This document shows positions 14,796-23,400 of a stretch of 26,569 bases of DNA, piece by piece. Below the pieces are notes generated by a model. The model worked only from the letters and a program-made list of their open reading frames with translations. It was not told the DNA's origin and ran no database searches. The translations under genes and the position numbers were made by a program. Source of the stretch: CAYJXK01 sp964374115 (GTDB lineage: Bacteria > Patescibacteriota > Patescibacteriia > Magasanikbacterales > UBA922); assembly GCA_964374115.1 (NCBI GenBank), contig CAYJXK010000009.1:1-26569 (forward strand). The letters are read 5' to 3'. Within the stretch, counting starts at the first letter, position 1, and every line of letters starts with the position of its first letter.

Positions 14796-14816
14796 ATTGA
14801 TCATTGATTATTGACC
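14796..14816. repeat. Degenerate heptamer tract between infB and thioredoxin
   Basis: ATTGATC, ATTGATT and ATTGACC lie end to end (14796-14802, 14803-14809, 14810-14816). It is the only non-coding example of the 7-bp tracts in the window, and it sits 9 bp before the thioredoxin ATG. Confidence 0.65.
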
Positions 14817-14825
14817 ATCTTTATT

Positions 14826-15146
14826 ATGGAATACATTGTCACCGACGCCACATTTGCGTCAGAAGTGTTAGCGTCTCAGATTCCTGTCTTTGTCGATTTT
14901 TGGGCGCCATGGTGCGGGCCATGCCAGATGACAGGACCATTTGTTGAAGAGTTAGCGCAGGAGATGGATGCGACGAACATAAAAATTGTGAAACTGAATG
15001 TGGACGATAACCCTGAGACAGCGGGAAAATATGAAGTCCTTAGTATCCCCACCTTTTTGATATTCAAAGATGGATTAGTCGTTGATCACCTGATCGGTGG
15101 AGTTGGAAAGGAGAAATTGAAGGCGTTTATTGAGAAACAAATATGA
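14826..15146 (+). CDS. Thioredoxin
   Basis: This 106-residue thioredoxin has the redox site WAPWCGPCQ with C30 and C33, and the cis-proline segment SIPTFLIFKDG. It reduces protein disulfides in the cytoplasm, normally recharged by thioredoxin reductase, which is not in this window. I take ATG 14826 (MEYIVTDATF) as the start; a TTG at 14811 would only add five residues. The stop codon overlaps the next gene in an ATGA arrangement, so translation of glutamate dehydrogenase is probably coupled to it. Symbols trxA or trx would both fit. Confidence 0.95.
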   Translation: MEYIVTDATFASEVLASQIPVFVDFWAPWCGPCQMTGPFVEELAQEMDATNIKIVKLNVDDNPETAGKYEVLSIPTFLIFKDGLVVDHLIGGVGKEKLKAFIEKQI

Positions 15147-16405
15147 ATCCATTCGACAACGCCCTCGCCCAACTCGACAAAGCCTCAAACATAATGCATC
15201 TTAATCCGGATATTCACGAGAGGCTCAAGCGCCCCGACCGATTTGTAAGCGTAGCCATTCCGGTCAAGATGGACAATGGGGAGCTCAAAATTTTTTCCGC
15301 CTATCGCAGTCAATACAATAACGCGCTTGGGGTGTATAAAGGTGGCATTCGGTATCATCCGGATGTAACGAAAGACGAAGTCACAGCCCTTTCTTTTTGG
15401 ATGATGATCAAATGTGCGACCGTCGGGCTTCCTATGGGTGGAGCAAAAGGCGGGGTGATAGTAAACCCCAAAGAATTATCAAAAGGAGAACTGGAGCGAT
15501 TGTCTCGCGGGTATGTGCAAAAAATGTGGCCACTCCTTGGCTCTCACATTGACGTGCCGGCTCCAGATGTGTATACGACTCCAGAAATCATGGCATGGAT
15601 GCGGGATGAATTTGAAAAAATTATCGGTCGACCCGATCCAGGTATGATTACCGGAAAACCAATCGAGCAAGGTGGTTCAGAAGGCCGCGGATTTTCGACA
15701 GCCCAGGGTGGCGTGTATTGCGTGCGGGAATTTGTGAAAAAAATGAATTGGACTCCCAAAAATACCACCATTGCGATTCAAGGATTTGGTAACGCGGGCA
15801 GTTTCATGGCCAAACTCTTGCATAAAGAAGGCTATACAATTATCGCGGTCAGCGACTCCAAGGGCGGAGTTTACAATGCCGACGGGATTGATCCAGAAAA
15901 GGCAGAGCAGATGAAACAAGAAGGTGGAATGCTCGGCTGTTATTGTGTTGGAAGTGTCTGTGATATTAAACAAATCCCCAATGATGGATATTGTCGTGGA
16001 ATCAGTAACGAAGAACTGCTGGAATTGGAAGTAGATATTCTTGTGCCGGCAGCGCTTGAAAATCAAATTACGAAAGATAACGCCTCACGAATAAAAGCGA
16101 AGGCGATTGTTGAATTGGCAAACGGTCCAACGACGCCTGAAGCCGATGAAATTCTCAAACAAAAAGATGTAATCGTTGTGCCCGACGTCCTAGCGAACGC
16201 CGGGGGAGTCACCGTGAGTTATTTTGAATGGGATCAAAATGTCAAAGACGAACATTGGACCCAAGCAGCGGTGCTTGAGAAACTAGAAAAAATTATGGTT
16301 GATTCGTTTCACGCTGTCTGGAACATGAAAGAAACATACAGCATTGATATGCGCACAGCAGCGTTTGTGTTGGCGATTGAGCGGATTGCGGGAGCGATGA
16401 AGTGA
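15143..16405 (+). CDS. gdhA: Glu/Leu/Phe/Val-type glutamate dehydrogenase
   Basis: The 420-residue enzyme interconverts glutamate with 2-oxoglutarate plus ammonia, using NAD(P). The substrate domain has PMGGAKGGV with K102 and the catalytic aspartate D142 in VPAPDV. GRGFSTAQGGVYCV links to the Rossmann domain, whose nucleotide motif is GFGNAGSFMA. VELANGPTTPEADEIL and PDVLANAGGVTVSYFEW are the family's C-terminal signatures. The length is typical of the hexameric short form. A cysteine pair in GCYCVGSVCD is an extra feature in the coenzyme domain and, with an overlapping thioredoxin gene, could be redox-active (inference). Coenzyme preference is not read. The start overlaps the thioredoxin stop by 4 bp. 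Confidence 0.95.
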   Translation: MNPFDNALAQLDKASNIMHLNPDIHERLKRPDRFVSVAIPVKMDNGELKIFSAYRSQYNNALGVYKGGIRYHPDVTKDEVTALSFWMMIKCATVGLPMGGAKGGVIVNPKELSKGELERLSRGYVQKMWPLLGSHIDVPAPDVYTTPEIMAWMRDEFEKIIGRPDPGMITGKPIEQGGSEGRGFSTAQGGVYCVREFVKKMNWTPKNTTIAIQGFGNAGSFMAKLLHKEGYTIIAVSDSKGGVYNADGIDPEKAEQMKQEGGMLGCYCVGSVCDIKQIPNDGYCRGISNEELLELEVDILVPAALENQITKDNASRIKAKAIVELANGPTTPEADEILKQKDVIVVPDVLANAGGVTVSYFEWDQNVKDEHWTQAAVLEKLEKIMVDSFHAVWNMKETYSIDMRTAAFVLAIERIAGAMK

Positions 16406-17229
16406 TGACTGCGACACCTTCTCACCCCATCATCTCATCATTTATGCAAGATATAGCTTCCTTTCTACAAAGCATGCTCCACGACGCCAGCGCTCTCGCG
16501 ATCGATTATTTTCACAAAGGTGTCACGCATACATTTAAAAGTAACCTTTCGGATGTGGTCACTGAAGCAGATACGACGATTCAGAAACTCATGATTGACA
16601 AGATTCAATCTGCATATCCGGATCATCAGATTCATAGTGAAGAGCTGAAAATTGATATCAATGATGGCGCGGCGTTTGAGTGGATACTCGACCCACTCGA
16701 CGGCACCAGAAATTTTGCTTTTGGCATTCCACTGTGGTGTCATATCGTGGGGATTATGAAAGAAGGAGAGCCATATATGGCGGCTGTGTATAATCCGATC
16801 GCGAATGAATTATTTTTTGCGGAAAAAGGAAAAGGTGCTACACGAAATGGATTGCCTATTCACGTGAGTACGAAAGAAACGCTCAACTATGCCTATGGTT
16901 CGTTTTCCCGAGCAGGCGAAGCAGGAGAAACATATGGCACGCACATTGAGCGATTCAAAACATTTGCGGTTGGACTCAACAAAGAAACAACGGTATGGAT
17001 TTGTTCACTCGGCACCATGAACGCAGCTTGTTACGTTGCAAGCGGAGGGTATGATTTTTTTGTTCAAAATGCTGGACTCGACCACGATTATCTCGCCGCG
17101 GCTCTTATTTGTTCCGAAGCCGGAGCGGTCGTGACAGATAGTGATAGCAATCCATGGACGCGAGAGAGACAGGATATTGTGATTGCGAATCCAGTGTTGC
17201 ATAGGAAGATTATAGAGTTGTTTCATTGA
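16405..17229 (+). CDS. Inositol monophosphatase-family phosphatase
   Basis: This protein of about 274 residues belongs to the FIG/IMPase superfamily of Mg-dependent, Li-sensitive phosphatases. The metal ligands are present: DVVTEAD, the glutamates of HSEE, and WILDPLDGTRNFAFGIP with the D-P-L-D-G-T core. The C-terminal aspartate is in GLDHDYLAAALICSEAGAVV. Substrates in the family include inositol phosphates, 3'-phosphoadenosine phosphate and sugar bisphosphates, and this sequence does not decide between them. ATG 16405 overlaps the gdhA stop by one base; GTG 16402 and ATG 16444 (MQDIASF, where family similarity begins) are alternatives. It is the last gene of the thioredoxin-gdhA-phosphatase overlap group and is followed by 458 bp without a gene. 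Confidence 0.9.
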   Translation: MTATPSHPIISSFMQDIASFLQSMLHDASALAIDYFHKGVTHTFKSNLSDVVTEADTTIQKLMIDKIQSAYPDHQIHSEELKIDINDGAAFEWILDPLDGTRNFAFGIPLWCHIVGIMKEGEPYMAAVYNPIANELFFAEKGKGATRNGLPIHVSTKETLNYAYGSFSRAGEAGETYGTHIERFKTFAVGLNKETTVWICSLGTMNAACYVASGGYDFFVQNAGLDHDYLAAALICSEAGAVVTDSDSNPWTRERQDIVIANPVLHRKIIELFH

Positions 17230-17292
17230 TCATGTGGTCTGTCAGAGGTATGTGGAAATGGAGAAGGCGCATGGTGGAGCATGCACCTCGAT

Positions 17293-17580
17293 GGTTCTTC
17301 TTGGTCAGCCAGACCCCTGGATGGGAATTCGACCTGGATATTTCTGATCACAGTCGATCACTGTCATCTCCAATACCCATTCGCTAGCAAGAACTTCCAC
17401 TCCTTGCCGGAGATACGCTAGTCCGTTGACGGCCGTGGTCGGCAGCAGAACTCCGTCAGGTCAGCGGATGACTGCCATTCATTTGCCGTTGCCACCTTTG
17501 CTGACAGGAGCCATGGAATTGTCCAGTATTCCTAGTCGCGAGCACGTCGCGGCTCCCCATATGGGGCTTCAAGAAGAAGC
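17293..17580 (+). ncRNA. Candidate structured non-coding RNA in the gene-free stretch before leuS
   Basis: In the 458-bp gap at 17230-17687 I see no convincing gene but strong nested pairing. GGTTCTTCTTG (17293-17303) pairs with CAAGAAGAAGCC (17570-17581, one bulge). Inside it CCCC pairs with GGGG, ATGGG with CCCAT, CGAC with GTCG and CTGTCA with TGACAG near 17493-17508. At the centre are two side-by-side hairpins. One is closed by CTAGC/GCTAG (17384-17388 with 17417-17421). The other is closed by TCCGTTGAC/GTCAGCGGA (17422-17430 with 17460-17468). This multibranched layout is unlike a simple terminator. No tmRNA, RNase P, SRP or T-box signature is visible. The strand is assumed to be plus. 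It may be a separate RNA or the leuS leader. Confidence 0.45.
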
Positions 17581-17608
17581 CAAGAAAAATTATCACAACA
17601 GAAAGGAT

Positions 17609-17654
17609 TTGTCAATTGGTTTACGCCCCCTCACTATCCATGGTAGTGTGAGGG
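17609..17654 (+). promoter_or_regulatory. Hairpin and weak promoter-like boxes upstream of leuS
   Basis: CCCT plus CACTA (17628-17636) pairs with TAGTG plus AGGG (17644-17654) around TCCATGG with a 2-nt bulge, 33 bp before the leuS ATG. TTGTCA at 17609-17614 could be a -35 box, but the -10 candidate 17 bp away (CACTAT) is poor and lies inside the hairpin. The palindrome could be an operator or an RNA hairpin. Confidence 0.35.
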
Positions 17655-17687
17655 AGATAGATAAAAATAGCGGATAAACAAGAGTAT

Positions 17688-20282
17688 ATGAGCGAATATA
17701 ACCCACAAGACGTAGAACAGAAGTGGCAAGAGTTTTGGGAAGAAAATAAAACGTTCGAGATAACAGAGGATTCGAAGAAAAAAAAGTTTTACGCTCTCAT
17801 TGAATTTCCATATCCATCTGGCGCAGGGCTTCATGTCGGTCATCCACGGTCGTACACTGCCATGGATGTGATTGCGCGCAAGCGTCGCATGGAGGGGTAC
17901 AATGTTTTGTATCCAATTGGCTTTGATTCCTTTGGACTGCCAACAGAAAATTACGCCATCAAAACAGGCCGGCCGCCGGCCGAGATTACTGCGGAAAATA
18001 TTGCGAATTTCACGTGTCAGCTCAAATCCTTGGGTTTTAGTTTTGATTGGTCGCGCGCAGTCACCACAAGTGAACCTGAATATTACAAATGGACGCAATG
18101 GATTTTTTTGCAGTTGTTTACACATGGATTGGCCTACAAAAAATTAGTGCCGATCAATTGGTGTCCCAGTTGCAAAATTGGACTGGCAAATGAAGAAGTG
18201 GTTGATGGGAAATGTGAACGGTGCGGCTCACCAGTTAAAAAACGAAATAAAGAACAATGGATGCTGGCGATTACCAAATATGCTGATTCGTTGCTCGATG
18301 GTTTGAAAACCGTTGATTATATCGAACAGGCAAAGGTACAGCAGGAGAATTGGATTGGAAAATCAGAAGGGTTGGTTTTTACCGCGCCAATCAAAAACAT
18401 GGATCTGGAAATTCAAACATTTTCAGCACACTTTGAAGCATGTTACGCTGATACCTTTGTCGTGATTGCGCCGGATCATCCTTTGCTCTCAACGTTGGTC
18501 GCTGGATTACCAAATGAAAAAGAAGTGTTGGATTTTAGCCGGCAGATATTAGAAAAGCGGTCGAAGCAAGGCTTTATAGAAGAAAAAGAACTTGAAGGAA
18601 TCTTTACGGGTCGTTATATTGTTGACCCGCTCGGAAATGGCGATCTGCCAATCTGGGTGTCAAGTTACGCGCTAGCCGACTATGGCACGGGAATCGTTAA
18701 ATGCTCTGCGCATGATGAGCGAGATTTTGCTTTTGCAAAAAAATACAATATTTGGTTGAAGCCCGTGCTCTTTCCATCTGATCCAGAGGAAAGAAAAAAG
18801 GTGGAAAATTTGGACGTGTGTTTTTCGGATATGAAAAATGGCATTCTTTCGGAACCGGCGGAATTTGACGGTCGACGTGCCGGTGAGGCGCGGAACGAAA
18901 TCGTCTCCTATCTCCAAAAGAGTGGTCTCGCAGAGCAAAAAGTGCAGTACAAACTTCGCGATTGGGTGTTTTCACGTCAGCGCTATTGGGGTGAGCCGAT
19001 TCCATTGGTGTTTTGTGAACAATGCAAAAAAAATGTGGAGACGCGAAATATTGTAGAGACGCATAGCAATGCGTCTCTACAACGGGGTAAAATCCTCAAT
19101 CCTGGTTGGATTCCACTCTCCGAAGACCAACTCCCACTCGAACTCCCCAAAGTAGAAAAATACCAGCCAACCGACACTGGTGAATCACCGCTCGTAGCAA
19201 TGACTGATTGGGTAGAAACCATCTGTCCGCGTTGTGGAGGTCCAGCGCGACGGGAAACAGACGTGATGCCAAATTGGGCAGGCTCATCTTGGTATTTTTT
19301 GCGCTATTGTGATCCGAAAAATAATAAAGAGCTTGCTTCCATGGATAACCTCAAGTACTGGATGGATGGAGAGCTTGCCCGGCGCAATTCTGATAGCAAT
19401 CGGGATGGAGTCGGGGGCGTTGATTGGTACAATGGGGGAATGGAACATACCGTGCTGCACTTATTGTATTCTCGTTTTTGGAATCAATTTTTGTATGACA
19501 TCGGCGTTGTCCCCACGCGCGAACCATATGCCAAACGAACATCGCATGGACTTATCCTGGCCGAGGATGGAGAAAAGATGAGTAAAAGCCGAGGGAATGT
19601 GGTGAATCCAGATGAAATGGTAAAAAAATTTGGCGCTGATGCACTACGCGCATATGAAATGTTCATGGGGCCGTTTGATCAACCGGTCGCGTGGAGTACG
19701 AACGGACTCATTGGGGTGAGACGGTTTTTGGATCGGGTGTGGAAGTTGAAAGAGAAAATAGAAACTAGAAATTCAGGAAATTATCCGCCAAAGGACGGAT
19801 CCGCCTCTGGCGGAGAAATTAGGGAAATGGAAAGGATTACCCATAAGACTATTAAAAAAGTGAGTGATGATATAGAATCGATGAGTTTTAATACGGCAAT
19901 TGCGAAATTAATGGAATTGAGTAATGAATTAAATAAACAGCCCCAGTTTCCAGTTTCTAATTTCGAATGTTTCATCAAACTCCTTTCTCCATTTGCACCG
20001 CATATCGCAGAAGAGCTGTGGAGTCAGCTTGGTCATACCACATCGCTCGCCTATGAACCATGGCCAAAATATAACGCCGATCTTATTCAAGAAGAACATC
20101 TCACCATTGTGATTCAAGTCAACGGGAAATTGCGCGATACGATGGTTGTTGCAGTTGATACATTAGAAGAAGAAGTAAAACAAAAAGCATTGAGCCAGGA
20201 AAAAATTCAGAATTGGCTAAGAGGCAAAGAGCCGAAGAAGGTGATATATGTGAAAGGGAAGTTGGTTTCTATTGTCCTTTAA
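17688..20282 (+). CDS. leuS: Leucyl-tRNA synthetase
   Basis: The 864-residue class I synthetase charges tRNA-Leu. The signature HVGH is at 49-52 in PSGAGLHVGHPRSYTAMD. A zinc-knuckle pair CPSC/CERC lies near residues 162-185. The CP1 editing domain includes the conserved GTGIVKCSAHDERDFAFA. A second CPRCGG element, then WAGSSWYFLRY, precedes KMSKS at 630-634. The anticodon-binding helices and the short C-terminal domain end at KLVSIVL. Three in-frame insertions built from repeats add non-native residues: a palindrome at about 455-465, heptamers plus palindromes at about 690-709, and heptamers at about 753-759. All fall in linkers away from the catalytic motifs, so function is probably kept. 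ATG 17688 has only a weak AAGAG upstream. Confidence 0.97.
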   Translation: MSEYNPQDVEQKWQEFWEENKTFEITEDSKKKKFYALIEFPYPSGAGLHVGHPRSYTAMDVIARKRRMEGYNVLYPIGFDSFGLPTENYAIKTGRPPAEITAENIANFTCQLKSLGFSFDWSRAVTTSEPEYYKWTQWIFLQLFTHGLAYKKLVPINWCPSCKIGLANEEVVDGKCERCGSPVKKRNKEQWMLAITKYADSLLDGLKTVDYIEQAKVQQENWIGKSEGLVFTAPIKNMDLEIQTFSAHFEACYADTFVVIAPDHPLLSTLVAGLPNEKEVLDFSRQILEKRSKQGFIEEKELEGIFTGRYIVDPLGNGDLPIWVSSYALADYGTGIVKCSAHDERDFAFAKKYNIWLKPVLFPSDPEERKKVENLDVCFSDMKNGILSEPAEFDGRRAGEARNEIVSYLQKSGLAEQKVQYKLRDWVFSRQRYWGEPIPLVFCEQCKKNVETRNIVETHSNASLQRGKILNPGWIPLSEDQLPLELPKVEKYQPTDTGESPLVAMTDWVETICPRCGGPARRETDVMPNWAGSSWYFLRYCDPKNNKELASMDNLKYWMDGELARRNSDSNRDGVGGVDWYNGGMEHTVLHLLYSRFWNQFLYDIGVVPTREPYAKRTSHGLILAEDGEKMSKSRGNVVNPDEMVKKFGADALRAYEMFMGPFDQPVAWSTNGLIGVRRFLDRVWKLKEKIETRNSGNYPPKDGSASGGEIREMERITHKTIKKVSDDIESMSFNTAIAKLMELSNELNKQPQFPVSNFECFIKLLSPFAPHIAEELWSQLGHTTSLAYEPWPKYNADLIQEEHLTIVIQVNGKLRDTMVVAVDTLEEEVKQKALSQEKIQNWLRGKEPKKVIYVKGKLVSIVL
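19051..19082. repeat. Perfect 32-bp palindrome inside leuS
   Basis: TTGTAGAGACGCAT (19051-19064) and its exact reverse complement (19069-19082) flank AGCA. It stays in frame and encodes part of NIVETHSNASLQRG in the region before EDQLPLELP. From memory it resembles the GTAGAGACG-type palindromes dispersed in several bacterial genomes; I could not check that. Confidence 0.9.
19754..19774. repeat. Degenerate heptamer tract in leuS (first)
   Basis: GAAAATA, GAAACTA and GAAATTC lie end to end in frame and lead directly into the GC-rich palindrome pair at 19784. The encoded peptide, around KIETRNSGN, is hydrophilic and belongs to a linker before the conserved THKTIKKV helix. Confidence 0.6.
19784..19814. 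repeat. Paired GC-rich mini-palindromes inside leuS
   Basis: TCCGCCTCTGGCGGA (19800-19814) is a perfect 6-bp stem around TCT. It is preceded by TCCGCCAAAGGACGGA (19784-19799), a near-copy with one extra base in the right arm. Together they encode PPKDGSASGG in the leuS linker. Doublets of this type look like a dispersed repeat family rather than synthetase sequence. Confidence 0.85.
19944..19964. repeat. Heptamer tract in leuS (second)
   Basis: CAGTTTC, CAGTTTC and TAATTTC lie end to end. On the other strand the units read GAAACTG and GAAATTA, the same family as the tract at 19754. It encodes QFPVSNF between two helices of the anticodon-binding domain. Confidence 0.75.
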
Positions 20283-20311
20283 TGGCTGTGGATAAGTCTG
20301 CAAGTCACCCC

Positions 20312-20339
20312 TTGACACTTTTTGATAGTTTGATAATAT
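20312..20339 (+). promoter_or_regulatory. Predicted promoter of the RHS gene or a small RNA
   Basis: A perfect TTGACA (20312-20317) is followed 16 bp later by TAATAT (20334-20339). Transcription would start near 20346. Only 75 bp downstream is an intrinsic terminator, so the product is either a small RNA of about 100 nt or an attenuated leader of the RHS gene. Confidence 0.65.
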
Positions 20340-20367
20340 GGAGATACGTATCTTTTCTTTTTTGACT

Positions 20368-20415
20368 ATGTCCCCAGGAGCAAAGCAATTTGAAGCCATA
20401 AAACAGAATGGTTGA
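20368..20415 (+). CDS. Possible 15-residue leader peptide
   Basis: ATG at 20368 opens MSPGAKQFEAIKQNG with TGA at 20413-20415, five bases before the terminator stem. The position between promoter and terminator is that of a leader peptide in transcription attenuation. There is no run of one amino acid to suggest which signal would be sensed, and no strong Shine-Dalgarno, so this is a weak call. Confidence 0.3.
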   Translation: MSPGAKQFEAIKQNG

Positions 20416-20420
20416 TATAC

Positions 20421-20444
20421 CCCGCAGTTTTGCGGGTTTTTTTT
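20421..20444 (+). terminator. Intrinsic terminator before the RHS gene
   Basis: CCCGCA (20421-20426) pairs perfectly with TGCGGG (20431-20436) around GTTT, followed by eight T. It ends 10 bp before the first possible RHS start. It may close the leuS transcript, or act as an attenuator because the only good promoter lies upstream of it. Confidence 0.92.
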
Positions 20445-20453
20445 ACCCCCCGT

Positions 20454-23400
20454 ATGAGTCATCGTCTCTTTGATCAAATGAAGTGCTGCGGTATTATGTT
20501 TTTGATAGCGAGTTTTGTGTTTACACCCATGTTGCCGGCATTTGCTACGGAACGTATCCAATCAGTGCCGGAACAAACGGTGGCGAATAACCTCTCTGTG
20601 GATGATCTGTCCATCTCTAAAGAAATTGTCATCAATGATGAAAAAAATGTGCCAGTGTTTTATGTGGTGGATGAATATCGAGACATGGCTGATTTGGATG
20701 GAGGCAAGAAAAAAATGAAAATTTATTCCGCTCCCAGACCGATATATACGGACGAGACAGGAGTGAAAAGAGTTCGACCGGATGGTTGGAATACATTCAA
20801 TGAAGACCCGATATCAAAACTTCACAAAAATGACAGCTCTGGATACACGTTCTCTATGCCGTTGTCTCGTAATACGGGAGTGACAGTGAGCGCTGGCGCC
20901 ATGGAAAAAGTGAATGTCGCTGGCTCGATGAACGCGCAGCCAGCAAATCGGGCTAATTTTAGTCAAAAAAATAATGAAGCCAAACACACAATTTCTTCTT
21001 TTGCCGATATATATCCTGGCGTAGACGTTCATTTTATTGACAAAAAAATGTCTCGCACCAAAGAAATAATAATCAAAAAAAAGCCGATCGGAATGCAATC
21101 AGGTGAAAAATTTATCTTTTGGGAAACATATACTGTTCCTAAAGGAGCTGAAATTTTTGTAGGCGACAAGAAATACACAGACAAAACCTCTGGCACATTT
21201 CTTGTGAAAATAGTTTCGAACGAGGCCGGAACGCTCTTTATCGATTCCTCTATTATCTATGATTCCAAAGTCCTTGACGATTCGTATCGTGATCTTTCTG
21301 CCGAGCCTATAGAACAGATTGTCGAGTACGATAAAGATCAATCTGTCCTAAAGATTGGTTTGGTGGTTACGGGTGATTATTTGCTCAATCCTGACAAAGT
21401 ATATCCAATCGTGGTTGATCCATCATATTATGCCTGTCCAGGATCAGGCACAGCCTGTCTAGACTTTCATCTCAACTGGTTACAAGGCAAGAGTACGGCT
21501 ACTTCTGATAAGCTTTTTTTTGGCTATGATAATGTCACTTCAGGTCAACCTGATTATTGTCAACCTACCGGGCCAGCAAGCCGTCACGCGGTCTTTAAAT
21601 TTGATGTTAGTGGTATTCCCGCTGGGAGCGATGTCACTTACGCGGATATAAACCTGAGGGGCACTGCCTCGATTGGCTGTGGGGAATATAATGGGGATAT
21701 TGACATGAAACCAAAAAAAATTAATACATCATGGAGTTATTCGGGCATTACCTATGATAGTATCAGATCGAGTCTCACCGGTGGGGGAACATCGGCGTTA
21801 ATTAATGTGGATACCTGCAAGGATAAGTGGTGTTTTTGGGGGTTATCCGATACGATGATCGAGGGTTGGATCAATAATCCTTCAAATAATTATGGTTTTC
21901 TGATTGAACCTGAAGCAAATTTCCCGTCAGGCAACACTGTGCCGGTTTCGTGGAGTAGTAAACAACGGTTGTTTCAATTCTATTCTTCAGATTATAGCAG
22001 CTCATTTGCTCCGTATTTATATGTTACCTACACCCCGCCAGTGGCCGCTAAACCAGATTTTATTGTCTACTCAAAGAGTGTGAGTGACCCAACAGTCACG
22101 CCCGGACAAACCATCAACGCCAAAGTAAAAGTCAAAAATATTGGCAACGCGAGCGCCGGATCATCACAAGTGGGATATTACTTTTCCACCAACAATACCT
22201 GTACCACGGACGATTCATGGCTTGCCAGCGATTCGGTTGGAACACTATCGGCTGGTGGAGTATCCAATGAAGATGACGCTGATATTATTATTCCGTCGAA
22301 CGCCGATGTGGGGACCACGCGGTATATTTGTTTTATAGCGGATTACTTAAATGATGAAAAAAATGAATCAGACGAAAAAAATAATACAGACTATATCGCA
22401 GTGACTATTGAAGCGCCGGCCAAGCCTGATTTGGTTGCCTCGAGCGCAAGTATTAGCAAGACGTCTGCGCAAGCAGGAGAGACGATCACTATCAATGTCA
22501 GTGTAAAAAATGAAGGATTGGGAAACGCAGGGGCAAGTATGCTGTATTATTATTTTAAAAAAGATAACCCGGAGTATTCCGACATGTACGTGTTTGCTAA
22601 TGACGCGGTACCCAGTTTAACGCCTGGAAGCATATCTAATCAATCGGCGACGTACTCATTGCCATCTAATTTAAGTCCAGGTACATACTACATATATTAT
22701 TTTATTGATGCCAAAGGAGAAGTATCAGAAACCAGCGGAAGTAATAATAATGGGGAGTGGGCGATTACTGTTTCAGCGCCTCTCACCTATCCGGATTTGG
22801 TGGTTCAATCTCCGAGCATCAATCCGACAAGTGGTTTGCCCGGTGATACTATCAACGTTGCAAGCACGGTAAAAAATATTGGAAACGCGAGTGCTGGCTT
22901 TAATCTTCTCGGGTACTTTTTTTCGTCAGATACGGTGAAAGATGATTCAGATTTCTACTTAGGTTCTTATGTTACTCCATCTTTAGGCGGAGGAGGTTTC
23001 ACAGGAACGAACGCGACTGTCCAAATTCCACCCAAACCTGCTGGAACCTATTATATTCTATTTGTCGCGGATTATAATAATGATGAGAAAAATGAATCCA
23101 ATGAAGGAAACAACGTCAATTATCAGCAAATCACCATAACACAATCGCAAATGATTGATCTTTCGGTCTCAAGCGCTTCGGTGGTGAATAGTGGACAAGT
23201 ATATAAAACAGGAAGCTCGCTCTCTGTGAACGCTGCGCTTCAAAATTCCGGAAACACTACTGCAAACGACGTTTCGTATACGCTCAAACTAAAAGATACG
23301 AAAACAGGTAAGCTTTTTGGTTTCGCGAACGTTTCTCCATCTTCTATAAACATGTCGGCCGGATATAATCAGGCCGTGACACTGTCGGGAACCATTCCAG

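Noticed and set aside
17232..17387. 51-codon plus-strand frame rich in Trp and Arg after the phosphatase gene
   Set aside because: No ribosome-binding site, no recognisable motif, and it overlaps the paired region of the candidate RNA.
17426..17677. 83-codon plus-strand frame before leuS
   Set aside because: Its composition looks random, it crosses the hairpin and promoter-like boxes, and no family is recognisable.
17230..17687. tmRNA, RNase P RNA, SRP RNA or T-box identity for the gap before leuS
   Set aside because: I looked for a T-loop with CCA end, GAGGAAAGTCC, the SRP GGAAGGAAGCA loop and the T-box GGTGG element on both strands and found none.
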